Assembly: GCA_036343175.1 (NCBI GenBank)
Contig: JAZASR010000028.1
Span: 1-26,840, forward strand
Direction: 5' to 3'
Length of the DNA: 26,840 nucleotides
Source: JAEEJA01 sp036343175
GTDB taxonomy: Bacteria; Bacillota; Clostridia; Lachnospirales; Lachnospiraceae
Below the pieces are notes generated by a model. The model ran no database searches and was not told where the DNA came from. It saw nothing but the letters and a program-made list of their open reading frames with translations. The stretch's first letter is position 1. The number at the start of each line of letters is the position of its first letter. The translations under genes were made by a program, and so were the position numbers. Positions 14,568-22,904 of this stretch are shown here, in pieces.

Positions 14568-15446
14568 ATGAAAGGTATTATTCTTGCAGGAGGTTCGGGC
14601 ACAAGGCTCTATCCTCTGACAAAAGTCACTTCAAAGCAGCTTCTGCCGGTATATGACAAGCCGATGATCTATTATCCACTTTCAACACTTATGCTTGCCG
14701 GCATCAGAGATATTCTCATTATTTCTACGCCTGCCGATATCGGCAACTTTGAAAAGCTTCTTGGAAATGGAGAGAACTTTGGCATCAATCTGTCATATAA
14801 GGTCCAGCCTTCACCGGACGGACTTGCCCAGGCATTTATAATTGGCAGGGAATTTATCGGCGGTGATTCATGTGCCATGATACTCGGGGATAATATCTTT
14901 TATGGCAGCGGACTTGTAAAGCACCTGCGCACTGCAGCTCTTCGTCCTTTTGGCGCTACTGTATTCGGATATTACGTTGATGATCCTGAAAGATTCGGCA
15001 TAGTCGAGTTCGATAAAGACGGAAAGGCTATTTCCATCGAAGAAAAGCCTGAGCACCCGAAGTCAAATTACTGCGTTACAGGTCTTTATTTCTATGACAA
15101 CAGGGTCGTTGAGATGGCTGAGAAGGTCAAGAAGTCGGCCAGAGGCGAGTATGAGATCACAGACTTAAACCGTATGTATCTCGAGGAAGGTTCGCTCAAC
15201 GTAGTTACTCTCGGCCGCGGATATGCATGGCTTGATACAGGTACCATGGATGCACTTGCTGATGCTTCCGAGTTCGTAAGAGTCATTGAGAACCGTCAGG
15301 GCATTAAGATATCAGCTGTTGAGGAGATCGCTTACAGGAATGGCTGGATAGACAAAGAGACCCTTATGAAGTCCGCGGAAAGCTATGGAAAGTCAGCTTA
15401 TGGCAAACACTTAAAGCAGGTCGCTTCAGGTAAGATCCTCTATTGA
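14568..15446 (+). CDS. rfbA: Glucose-1-phosphate thymidylyltransferase
   Basis: The 292-residue enzyme makes dTDP-glucose from dTTP and glucose-1-phosphate, the entry to dTDP-rhamnose and related sugars. The nucleotidyltransferase signature GIILAGGSGTRLYPLT is at the N-terminus (residues 3-18), with KQLLPVYDKPMIYYPLS, the metal-binding ILGDNIFYG and IEEKPEHPKSNY all in the expected places. Length is standard. AGAGGT 6-7 nt before the ATG is the ribosome binding site. The 207-nt gap before rfbB contains AT-rich repeats, so co-transcription is likely but not certain. Confidence 0.95.
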   Translation: MKGIILAGGSGTRLYPLTKVTSKQLLPVYDKPMIYYPLSTLMLAGIRDILIISTPADIGNFEKLLGNGENFGINLSYKVQPSPDGLAQAFIIGREFIGGDSCAMILGDNIFYGSGLVKHLRTAALRPFGATVFGYYVDDPERFGIVEFDKDGKAISIEEKPEHPKSNYCVTGLYFYDNRVVEMAEKVKKSARGEYEITDLNRMYLEEGSLNVVTLGRGYAWLDTGTMDALADASEFVRVIENRQGIKISAVEEIAYRNGWIDKETLMKSAESYGKSAYGKHLKQVASGKILY

Positions 15447-15452
15447 TCTTAT

Positions 15453-15583
15453 ATCTGCTCTTTATAAGCATTATTATCTGCTCTTTATTAGCATTATTAC
15501 CTGCGAATGATATTCAGGTATTATTTGCGGATAAATATCACATATATGCAGATCAATGCTATTGCATTATCTTCTGCGAATGA
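15453..15583. repeat. Short AT-rich direct repeats between rfbA and rfbB
   Basis: A 23-bp unit (15453-15475) recurs at 15476-15498 with one change. A diverged third unit follows, starting ACCTGCGAATGA. CTGCGAATGA occurs again at 15574-15583, and AATGCTATTGCATT (15554-15567) forms a small hairpin. There is no obvious role. Confidence 0.6.
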
Positions 15584-15653
15584 ATACTAAATAAAATATA
15601 TTATACTTTTCTTTCATGAATAGTATTCTATGAAAATATCCGGGAGGGTCATT

Positions 15654-16673
15654 ATGAAAATCATAGTTACAGGCGGTGCAGGATTTATCGGAGGCAACTT
15701 CTGTCATTATATGACGGGAAAGTACCCTGATGACACCATTATTTGTATTGACAAGCTTACATATGCAGGCAACATGGAGACTCTCGAGTCTATCATGAAT
15801 AAGCCGAATTTCAAATTTTACAGGGCAGATATCTGCGACAGAAAAGCTATATACAGGATATTTGAGGATGAAAAGCCTGATATCGTCGTAAACTTCGCTG
15901 CAGAGAGCCATGTTGACCGTTCTATTACAGATCCTGAGATCTTTTTACAGACTAATATCATCGGTACTTCAGTTATGATGGATGCGTGCAGAAAGTACGG
16001 CATCAGGAGATATCACCAGGTATCCACAGATGAAGTTTACGGAGATCTGCCTCTTGACAGACCGGATCTTTTCTTTACTGAGGAGACGCCTATCCATACG
16101 TCCAGCCCGTATTCATCAAGCAAGGCCTCGGCCGACCTCCTTGTAATGGCTTATCACCGTACATATGGGCTTCCATGTACTATTTCAAGATGCTCCAATA
16201 ACTACGGTCCATATCATTTCCCTGAGAAGCTCATCCCTCTCATCATTGCAAACGCTCTGAATGACAGGCCTGTACCTGTATACGGTGAAGGCAAAAACGT
16301 TCGTGACTGGTTATATGTTATCGATCACTGCCGTGCCATCGACCTTATCATCAGAAAAGGTACAGTCGGAGAAGTGTACAATATCGGCGGCCACAATGAG
16401 AAGGCCAATATAGATGTGGTAAAGATAGTGCTTAAGGCATTAGATAAGCCTGAGAGTCTCATCACATACGTTAAGGACAGACCGGGTCATGACAGAAGAT
16501 ATGCCATTGACCCTACAAAGATCCACAATGAGCTGGGCTGGCTCCCGGAGACCAAGTTCGAAGACGGCATCAAAAAGACTATTGAATGGTATCTTGCCAA
16601 TAAGCCATGGTGGGAGCACATCATTTCCGGCGAATACCAGAACTACTATGAGAAGCAATATGGCAACAGATAA
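15654..16673 (+). CDS. rfbB: dTDP-glucose 4,6-dehydratase
   Basis: The 339-residue extended SDR enzyme converts dTDP-glucose to dTDP-4-keto-6-deoxyglucose, the step after rfbA. Visible features are the NAD-binding TGGAGFIGG (residues 7-15), Thr125-Asp126-Glu127 in STDEVYG, Tyr153 and Lys157 of the YxxxK motif (SPYSSSKAS), and RCSNNYGPYHFPEKLIP. GGGAGGG at 15642-15648, six bases before the ATG at 15654, decides that start over an ATG eight codons earlier. rfbC and rfbD are not nearby, so rhamnose synthesis would need genes elsewhere, or the keto sugar feeds another branch. Confidence 0.95.
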   Translation: MKIIVTGGAGFIGGNFCHYMTGKYPDDTIICIDKLTYAGNMETLESIMNKPNFKFYRADICDRKAIYRIFEDEKPDIVVNFAAESHVDRSITDPEIFLQTNIIGTSVMMDACRKYGIRRYHQVSTDEVYGDLPLDRPDLFFTEETPIHTSSPYSSSKASADLLVMAYHRTYGLPCTISRCSNNYGPYHFPEKLIPLIIANALNDRPVPVYGEGKNVRDWLYVIDHCRAIDLIIRKGTVGEVYNIGGHNEKANIDVVKIVLKALDKPESLITYVKDRPGHDRRYAIDPTKIHNELGWLPETKFEDGIKKTIEWYLANKPWWEHIISGEYQNYYEKQYGNR

Positions 16674-16743
16674 AACATCCATTTATGCTCTTTTAAAAAT
16701 GCATCTTAAGATAATAAGATAACAATAATTACGATCGATGAAG

Positions 16744-16766
16744 AAGCGTCTGTAAATGCTTTTTTT
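16744..16766 (+). terminator. Possible weak terminator after rfbB
   Basis: AAGCGT (16744-16749) pairs with ATGCTT (16756-16761, one G-U) around CTGTAA, and five more T follow. Flanking bases also allow a longer imperfect stem with CATCTATCG. The short stem makes it only a candidate. Confidence 0.4.
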
Positions 16767-16816
16767 CATCTATCGTTTTATAAAGACATAAGTTAATATA
16801 ATAACGGAGGAATATT

Positions 16817-17833
16817 ATGAAGGTTTGTGTTACAGGCGGAGCAGGCTTCATTGGAAGTCATACATGTGTATCACTTCTTGAGAATGATTATGATGTTGTT
16901 GTAATTGATAATCTTGTAAATTCAAGTGCGGAGTCTATGGAAAGAGTAAAAAAGATCACAGGCCGTGACCTTACATTCTATGAGATGGACATGCTCGATA
17001 AGGAAAAGCTCGACGGGATATTTGCAAAGGAAAATATAGATTCTGTAATACACTTTGCAGGCCTCAAGGCTGTAGGAGAGTCATGTGAGAAGCCGCTTGA
17101 GTACTTCCAGAATAACCTGATAAGTACCCTTAACCTGCTTGAAGTTATGAGAAAACATAATGTAAAGAATCTTGTATTTTCATCAAGCGCTACAGTTTAT
17201 GGAAAGCCGGAGACTGTCCCTATCAGAGAAGATTTCCCTCTTTCCGTTTCCAATCCTTATGGCAGGACTAAGCTCATGATCGAGGAAATGCTTCAGGATA
17301 TCTATAAGGCTGATAACAGCTTCAATATCGCACTCCTTCGTTATTTTAATCCAATAGGCGCCCATGAGTCAGGACTTATAGGTGAGGATCCTAACGGTAT
17401 TCCGAATAATCTTGTTCCTTATGTAGCAAAGGTCGCTGCAGGCAAGCTTCCATGTGTAAATGTATTCGGAGACGACTATGACACGCCTGACGGAACCGGG
17501 GTCCGCGATTATATCCATGTTATGGACCTTGCAGAGGGACATATAGCAGCGCTTAAGAAACTTGCTGAGAAGCCGGGTCTTGTGATCTATAATCTTGGTA
17601 CCGGTATCGGATATTCGGTGCTTGATATCATTAAGGCATTCGAAAAGGCATGCGGTAAGGAGATCCCTTATAAGATCACCCCGCGCCGTCCCGGTGACAT
17701 AGACATGTGCTATGCAGATCCTTCAAAGGCCGAAAAGGAGCTGCACTGGAAGGCTGAATACGATATAGCAAAGATGTGCGAGGACTCATGGAGATGGCAG
17801 TCCATGAACCCTGACGGCTACAAAACTAAATAA
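16817..17833 (+). CDS. galE: UDP-glucose 4-epimerase
   Basis: This 338-residue SDR enzyme interconverts UDP-glucose and UDP-galactose. The N-terminal NAD motif is TGGAGFIGSH (residues 6-15), the catalytic pair Tyr148/Lys152 lies in NPYGRTK, and SSSATVYG supplies the catalytic Ser/Thr. LLRYFNPIGAHESGLIGEDP and GTGVRDYIHVMDLA are typical of GalE. GGAGG (16806-16810) precedes the ATG. With rfbA/rfbB it forms a sugar-nucleotide supply block for surface glycans. mntP follows after only 5 nt, so one transcript is expected. Confidence 0.95.
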   Translation: MKVCVTGGAGFIGSHTCVSLLENDYDVVVIDNLVNSSAESMERVKKITGRDLTFYEMDMLDKEKLDGIFAKENIDSVIHFAGLKAVGESCEKPLEYFQNNLISTLNLLEVMRKHNVKNLVFSSSATVYGKPETVPIREDFPLSVSNPYGRTKLMIEEMLQDIYKADNSFNIALLRYFNPIGAHESGLIGEDPNGIPNNLVPYVAKVAAGKLPCVNVFGDDYDTPDGTGVRDYIHVMDLAEGHIAALKKLAEKPGLVIYNLGTGIGYSVLDIIKAFEKACGKEIPYKITPRRPGDIDMCYADPSKAEKELHWKAEYDIAKMCEDSWRWQSMNPDGYKTK

Positions 17834-17838
17834 TATTT

Positions 17839-18390
17839 ATGAGCATACTTGAAATATTTTTGATGGGTGTGGGTCTCTCCATGGATGCTTTTGCAGTCTC
17901 GGTCTGCAAGGGTCTTGCCGTTGGTAAGATAAGGCTTGATCATGTCTTAAAAGCAGGCCTCTGGTTCGGCGTCTTTCAGGTACTGATGCCTCTGATCGGA
18001 TACTTTTTCTGCGGGATCTTTAAGGATTCAATTGACAGATATGACCATTGGATCTCATTTATCCTTCTTGTCCTTATCGGAGCAAATATGATAAAAGAGG
18101 CATTTGGGGAGGAAGAGGATACATCCGCAAAAATGGACATAAAGACCATGTTCCTGCTTGCTGTTGCTACAAGTATCGATGCACTGGCTTGCGGTGTTAC
18201 AATGGCTTTTTCGGACGTAAATATCTGGGGAGCCGTGACTATCATTGGCCTTACCACTTTCGCGTTTTCCTGTTCTGGGATAAAGATCGGCAGCCTTTTT
18301 GGAGAGAAATATAAGAAGGGAGGGCAGATAACCGGAGGCATCATACTTATTTCACTAGGTATAAAGATACTTGTGCAGGGACTTATGTGA
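17839..18390 (+). CDS. mntP: Manganese efflux pump MntP
   Basis: The 183-residue inner-membrane protein has six hydrophobic segments arranged as two repeats. Each repeat carries the conserved acidic site: GVGLSMDAFAVSVCKG (Asp16) and ATSIDALACGV in the second half. The family exports Mn2+. It starts 5 nt after the galE stop and has no recognisable Shine-Dalgarno, so translation probably depends on coupling to galE. The yybP-ykoY manganese riboswitch that often precedes mntP cannot be present in this gap, so control by Mn is not evident here. Confidence 0.9.
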   Translation: MSILEIFLMGVGLSMDAFAVSVCKGLAVGKIRLDHVLKAGLWFGVFQVLMPLIGYFFCGIFKDSIDRYDHWISFILLVLIGANMIKEAFGEEEDTSAKMDIKTMFLLAVATSIDALACGVTMAFSDVNIWGAVTIIGLTTFAFSCSGIKIGSLFGEKYKKGGQITGGIILISLGIKILVQGLM

Positions 18391-18476
18391 TATCTTGTTT
18401 ACTGATCCGCGGATGAAAAGTTTCCCTGATAACTTACTCTTTTGACATTCTTTTTCTTATCGAAAGGAGGAATCCT

Positions 18477-18920
18477 ATGGAACCATATTATTGGCTTATA
18501 CTGCTTGCAATATTTGTAATAGCGGACATATTTACCACGGCACTTGTGACTATATGGTTTGCGGGCGGCGCACTTATTGCATTTATTGCTGCGCTTCTCG
18601 GATGTCCTGTCCCGGGGCAGATCATCATATTCCTGGTCATATCTATAGTTCTTCTTATATTCACAAGGCCGATTGCGGTTAAGCACTTCAATGCAAAAAG
18701 AGAGAAGACCAATATCGACAGGATCGCAGGCTCAAACGTAAGAGTTACTGAAAGAATCGATAACTTCAAGCAGACCGGCAAGGTCATATACAACGGCATG
18801 GAATGGACAGCAAGGTCGATCGATCAGGACAGGACATACGAGCCCGGCGAGAATGTCGGAGTAGACAGGATCGAAGGTGTAAAGCTCATGGTTAAAGGGC
18901 CATTCAATGAAGATGATTGA
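18477..18920 (+). CDS. NfeD-like membrane protein with C-terminal OB-fold
   Basis: This 147-residue protein has hydrophobic helices in residues 5-25 and 30-65, and a soluble beta-rich domain (about 80-147: IAGSNVRVTERIDNFKQTGKVIYNGMEWTARSID...) typical of short NfeD proteins. NfeD proteins pair with SPFH/stomatin proteins in membrane microdomains, and the next gene is such a protein 124 nt downstream. AAAGGAGG (18463-18470) makes the start secure. The exact cellular role is not established. Confidence 0.88.
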   Translation: MEPYYWLILLAIFVIADIFTTALVTIWFAGGALIAFIAALLGCPVPGQIIIFLVISIVLLIFTRPIAVKHFNAKREKTNIDRIAGSNVRVTERIDNFKQTGKVIYNGMEWTARSIDQDRTYEPGENVGVDRIEGVKLMVKGPFNEDD

Positions 18921-19044
18921 GTTTTTTCGCTATGAGTGCTTTAATGCAGGTGGTCTTTTATTGATTAAATGAGATCACTTATTATCAGCAGGACAATAAA
19001 TAAAGGTTTATTTAAGCTTTTATAAGCTATTAAGGAGGAGTCAT

Positions 19045-19959
19045 ATGGAATTTATTATCATTATACTTGCAATTATCTTCGCGATCTTATTCACGTGCAT
19101 TAAGATAGTACCTCAGGCGAGCGCATATGTGATCGAGCGTCTCGGCGCATACCAGACAGTGTGGAATGTAGGTCTTAACTTTAAGGTGCCATTTATTGAC
19201 CGCATAGCAAGGAAAGTAAGCCTGAAGGAGCAGCAGCTGGACTTTCCGCCTCAGCCTGTTATCACAAAGGATAATGTTACCATGCAGATCGATACCCTGA
19301 TCTTTTTCCAGATAACAGATCCTAAGCTTTATACTTACGGCGTCGATAATCCTATACAGGCCATTGAAAATCTTACTGCTACTACGCTCAGAAATATCAT
19401 TGGTGATCTTGAGCTTGATGAAACGCTTACATCCCGTGAAGTTATCAATACAAAGATGCGCGCATCCCTTGATGTTGCAACAGATCCATGGGGCATCAAG
19501 GTAAATCGTGTCGAAGTCAAGAACATCATCCCTCCTGCCCCTATCCGTGACGCCATGGAAAAGCAGATGAAGGCTGAAAGAGAAAAGCGTGAAGCCATAC
19601 TTCGTTCTGAGGGTGAGAAGCAGTCTGCTATCCTTGTTGCAGAGGGTAAGAAACAGGCAGCCATTCTCGATGCAGAAGCAGAGAAACAGGCTCAGATCCT
19701 CAGGGCAGAGGCCACAAAGGAAGCCACCATACGCGAGGCAGAGGGTGAAGCCGAGGCTATAATAGCTGTTCAGAAGGCAAAGGCAGAAGGCATAAAGCTT
19801 CTTAATGAATCAATGCCTACTGACAAGGTAATAGAGCTTAAGAGTCTTGACGCATTTGAAAAGGCAGCAGACGGTCAGGCAACAAAGATCATCGTTCCGT
19901 CAAACATTTCCGGCCTTGCCGGAACCATTAAGACTATTACCGAGGTCGCCAAAGATTGA
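19045..19959 (+). CDS. SPFH/Band 7 (stomatin, paraslipin-like) membrane protein
   Basis: The 304-residue protein has one N-terminal membrane helix (residues 1-18) and an SPFH domain (about 20-185) with the stomatin-type ERLGAYQTVWNVGLNFKVPFIDR and LDETLTSREVINTKMR. A long Glu/Ala/Lys coiled coil (about 175-255) is built of repeated EAEKQAxILxAE-like units. Such proteins oligomerise on the inner face of the membrane and organise microdomains or protease access; QmcA of E. coli is a relative. AAGGAGG precedes the ATG. The preceding NfeD-like gene is the usual partner. Confidence 0.92.
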   Translation: MEFIIIILAIIFAILFTCIKIVPQASAYVIERLGAYQTVWNVGLNFKVPFIDRIARKVSLKEQQLDFPPQPVITKDNVTMQIDTLIFFQITDPKLYTYGVDNPIQAIENLTATTLRNIIGDLELDETLTSREVINTKMRASLDVATDPWGIKVNRVEVKNIIPPAPIRDAMEKQMKAEREKREAILRSEGEKQSAILVAEGKKQAAILDAEAEKQAQILRAEATKEATIREAEGEAEAIIAVQKAKAEGIKLLNESMPTDKVIELKSLDAFEKAADGQATKIIVPSNISGLAGTIKTITEVAKD

Positions 19960-19986
19960 TCAGTAAGATCCTGCAGATTGGGATCG

Positions 19987-20060
19987 TAAGACATTACTGC
20001 CCTTTTTAAGTGTGGCAGTTCACTTGTAAGAATTTACTGCCCTTTTAAGTGCGGCAGTTC
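19987..20060. repeat. Two tandem 40-bp hairpin repeats upstream of argF
   Basis: ACTGCC (19996-20001) with GGCAGT (20014-20019), and ACTGCC (20036-20041) with GGCAGT (20053-20058), form two similar hairpins exactly 40 bp apart. Both are followed by TCA and preceded by GTAAGA-like bases. The GGCAGTTCA end occurs a third time after argF (21182-21190). No T-run follows, so they are not plain terminators. They do not resemble ARG boxes. Confidence 0.7.
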
Positions 20061-20108
20061 ATCTATATTAATATATGCACTTTAGGAAAAGGCATTCAGG
20101 AGGTTACT

Positions 20109-21119
20109 ATGATAGATTTAACGGGCAGAGATTTCCTTACCCTGAGAGACTTCACACCGGAGGAGATCACATATTTGATAGACCTTGCGGCGCTTCTTAA
20201 GGAAAAGAAGAAAAGAAACGAGCTTATCGATCTTTATAAGGGCAGGAATGTTGCTCTTATTTTTGAGAAGACCAGTACCAGGACAAGATGTTCATTTGAG
20301 GTTGCTGCTCATGACATGGGCATGGGAACCACATACCTCGATCCTGCAGGTTCTCAGATCGGTAAGAAGGAGAGTATCGCTGATACAGCCCGCGTCCTTG
20401 CCGGCATGTTTGACGGCATCGAATACAGAGGCTTCGAGCAGGCAAAGGTAGAAGAGCTCGCAAGATATTCTAAAGTCCCTGTGTGGAACGGGCTGACTAA
20501 TGAATATCACCCTACCCAGATGCTTGCCGATATGCTCACTATCCGCGAACATTTTGGATATCTTAAGGGTCTGAAGCTCGTATATATGGGTGATGCCAGA
20601 TACAATATGGGAAATTCCCTTATGGTTGCATGCTCAAAGCTTGGTCTAGATTTTACAGCATGCACCTGCAGGGAATATTTTCCAAATGATGATCTTGTTA
20701 AAGCATGCAGGGGTTATGCTCAGGAGTCCGGAAGCCATATTTCTCTTGATGAGGATGCTGCAAATGCAACAAAGGACGCAGATATCATATATACAGATGT
20801 CTGGGTATCTATGGGCGAGGATCCTCAAGTCTGGAAGGAACGTATTGAAGCTCTCAGGCCGTATCAGGTAAATGAAGCTGCCTTTAAGAATGCTCATGAA
20901 GGCGCAATATTCATGCATTGTCTTCCTGCTTACCATAACCTTGATACTTCAGTTGGCAGACAGGTCTACGAAAAGTTCGGCATGAAGGAGCTTGAAGTTA
21001 CTGACGAGGTTTTCGAGTCCGAAAGGTCAGTAGTATTTCAGGAAGCTGAGAACAGGATGCATACCATAAAGGCAGTCATGGCAGCCACACTCGGTGATAA
21101 ATTTACCAGGTCTATATAA
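20109..21119 (+). CDS. argF: Ornithine carbamoyltransferase
   Basis: This 336-residue cytoplasmic enzyme forms citrulline from ornithine and carbamoyl phosphate. Ser56-Thr-Arg-Thr-Arg60 (EKTSTRTRCSFE) binds carbamoyl phosphate, HPTQMLAD and MGDARYNMGNS follow, and HCLPAYH carries the ornithine-site Cys. The frame is open 20 codons upstream, but AGGAGG (20099-20104) five bases before the ATG at 20109 fixes the start. No arginine deiminase or carbamate kinase gene is adjacent, so I favour the anabolic role (argF), though a catabolic arcB cannot be excluded. Confidence 0.93.
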   Translation: MIDLTGRDFLTLRDFTPEEITYLIDLAALLKEKKKRNELIDLYKGRNVALIFEKTSTRTRCSFEVAAHDMGMGTTYLDPAGSQIGKKESIADTARVLAGMFDGIEYRGFEQAKVEELARYSKVPVWNGLTNEYHPTQMLADMLTIREHFGYLKGLKLVYMGDARYNMGNSLMVACSKLGLDFTACTCREYFPNDDLVKACRGYAQESGSHISLDEDAANATKDADIIYTDVWVSMGEDPQVWKERIEALRPYQVNEAAFKNAHEGAIFMHCLPAYHNLDTSVGRQVYEKFGMKELEVTDEVFESERSVVFQEAENRMHTIKAVMAATLGDKFTRSI

Positions 21120-21160
21120 TTTCTGCATACCGGGAGATCTTATTTGAATAAGACTTATAA

Positions 21161-21195
21161 GCCCACTTGCTTCAGACTGTGGGCAGTTCATTTTT
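21161..21195 (+). terminator. Probable terminator after argF
   Basis: GCCCAC (21161-21166) pairs with GTGGGC (21179-21184) over a 12-nt loop, and six bases later TTTTTCTTTT begins. The 3' side reuses the GGCAGTTCA sequence of the repeats before argF. Confidence 0.45.
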
Positions 21196-21271
21196 CTTTT
21201 ATGATAATACATTGATATATCATACTGCAAAAGTATCAGCAGTAATTTAAGCAGGATACGGGGGTCATATT

Positions 21272-22294
21272 TTGGGCAACAGAAAGAAGATCATAGATAT
21301 ACTTCGTGATAACCAGGGTTCATTCGTTTCAAGCTCTCAGATGGTAGAGGAACTTGGCGTTTCAAGACAGGCTGTCTGGAAAGCTGTGAACAGCCTTGAA
21401 AAAGAGGCAGGCTTCAATATTACCAGTATTAAGGGCCGCGGCTATAAGCTTGAAAAAAGTCCGTTAGAATTCAATGCACCGGGGATCGAATATTATCTTG
21501 ATAATGATCTTTTTATTGATTATAAGGTAAGGTTCTTAAAATCAACTGATTCCACAAATACAAGGGTCATAGATGCAGCGGGAAAGGGTGCATCCGAGGG
21601 GTATTTCCTTGCAGCAGATGAGCAGACAGGGGGCAAGGGCAGAAGGGGAAGAAGCTTCCTTTCACCTGCAGGAGTCGGCATATTTATGTCTTTACTTCTC
21701 AAACCATCTATTGCCCCATCCAGGGTATCATGTGTAACTCTCCTTGCTGCGCTCGCAGTTAGAAAAGCGATCGAGGATGTCCTTTATGAGGCTGGCCTTT
21801 CAAAAGTAAAGGTCGGCATTAAATGGCCCAATGACATAATAATCGATGGGAAAAAGATCTGCGGCATCCTGACCCAGATGAACTGTGAAAAGGATTATAT
21901 CAATTATCTAGTTACAGGTATAGGCATCAATGTAAATAATAAAGAAATGCCGGAGTCGATAAGGAAAACAGCTGCATCACTGTTTATGCTTACCGGAAAG
22001 AAATTTGACAGGAATAAAATATGTGCTTATTTCCTGAATTATTTTGCGGATATTTATGGACGCTTTTCAGCTAACGGAGATATGAGCGGTCTGAAGAAAG
22101 AGTATGATTCGGTCATGATAGATCTGAATAATGAAGTCAGGGTCTATTACGGCATGGTCGAGGATTCTGATCCGGAAAAGATCCGCAATGGAAAGGCTCT
22201 TGGCATTGATAGTGACGGAAGCCTTCTCGTTGACTTCGGTGAAGGACCGGAGAGGGTGTCGAGCGGTGAAGTATCTGTCAGAGGTGTATATTGA
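21272..22294 (+). CDS. birA: Biotin-[acetyl-CoA carboxylase] ligase / biotin repressor BirA, TTG start
   Basis: The 340-residue protein joins an N-terminal winged helix-turn-helix (residues 1-62, SSQMVEELGVSRQAVWKAVNSL) to a biotin protein ligase domain. The biotin/AMP loop is GKGRRGRSF (121-129), with KWPNDIIIDGKKICGIL (184-200) and GIGINVNN. It makes biotinyl-AMP, attaches biotin to carboxylase subunits and probably represses biotin genes. No ATG lies near the N-terminus. TTG at 21272 follows GGGGG (21260-21264) by seven bases and gives a complete HTH, so it is the likely start. It leads a probable operon with the next three genes. Confidence 0.92.
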   Translation: MGNRKKIIDILRDNQGSFVSSSQMVEELGVSRQAVWKAVNSLEKEAGFNITSIKGRGYKLEKSPLEFNAPGIEYYLDNDLFIDYKVRFLKSTDSTNTRVIDAAGKGASEGYFLAADEQTGGKGRRGRSFLSPAGVGIFMSLLLKPSIAPSRVSCVTLLAALAVRKAIEDVLYEAGLSKVKVGIKWPNDIIIDGKKICGILTQMNCEKDYINYLVTGIGINVNNKEMPESIRKTAASLFMLTGKKFDRNKICAYFLNYFADIYGRFSANGDMSGLKKEYDSVMIDLNNEVRVYYGMVEDSDPEKIRNGKALGIDSDGSLLVDFGEGPERVSSGEVSVRGVY

Positions 22295-22425
22295 TCTGAA
22301 ATTGATATAGGCTTATGATTCCGCTGACTTCAGACGATGGGGTTTTCATAAAAAATGATCGATAAATATCATCTGGTAAGCTCTGATATTAATGATAAAG
22401 TAAGATAAATAAAGGATGTCAATAT

Positions 22426-22779
22426 ATGGATGAAGAAATAAGAGAAGAATTGGAAGACGACATGATCGGTGATAATATTGTACTTGCCGTATCCAATTCT
22501 TATGAGAAAATGTTTTATCTGGGAAGACGTTTCACAGGTCTCCCGGATCGTATAAAGGATGAGATAAAGATCCTGTGCGTCCTTTTTACAGAGGATGTAG
22601 GAGGGATACTTACCATGTCATTCGACTCGAATGGGAAGCTTGACCTGACTGTAACATCAAAAAATAATGATCCAGGTTTCGATGATATCGGATCAGTCAT
22701 AAAGATCCAGAAAATGCAGAGAGAACAGGAAGAGCTGTTCAGTCAGCTTGAAACATATTTTCAGGCAAAGTACATGTAA
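22426..22779 (+). CDS. Small conserved acidic protein (DUF6145-like)
   Basis: The 117-residue soluble acidic protein (NSYEKMFYLGRRFTGLPDRIKDEIKILCVLFTEDVGGILTMSFD...GSVIKIQKMQREQEELF) lies between birA and coaX. From memory it resembles DUF6145, a family found in this same gene position in Lachnospiraceae, with unknown function. The central VGGILTMSFDSNGKLDLTVTS looks like paired beta strands, and the C-terminus is a charged helix. AAAGGATG precedes the ATG. No membrane segment or known catalytic motif is visible. Confidence 0.8.
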   Translation: MDEEIREELEDDMIGDNIVLAVSNSYEKMFYLGRRFTGLPDRIKDEIKILCVLFTEDVGGILTMSFDSNGKLDLTVTSKNNDPGFDDIGSVIKIQKMQREQEELFSQLETYFQAKYM

Positions 22780-22904
22780 ATATCTGAAAACGAAATAATA
22801 TTGTATCTGATAAGGTAAAGAAGCTGCCTGCTTATTAATATAATTTAAAGATCGATTATATTAAATAATAGAATGAGCCTAATATAAATTTCAGGAGGAA
22901 GACG

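Noticed and set aside
16797..16802. TATAAT just before galE taken as a -10
   Set aside because: Transcription would begin inside the Shine-Dalgarno, 15 bp before the start codon.
18442..18447. TTGACA upstream of the NfeD-like gene taken as a -35
   Set aside because: The correctly spaced -10 position falls on the AAAGGAGG ribosome binding site, so no promoter can be built there.
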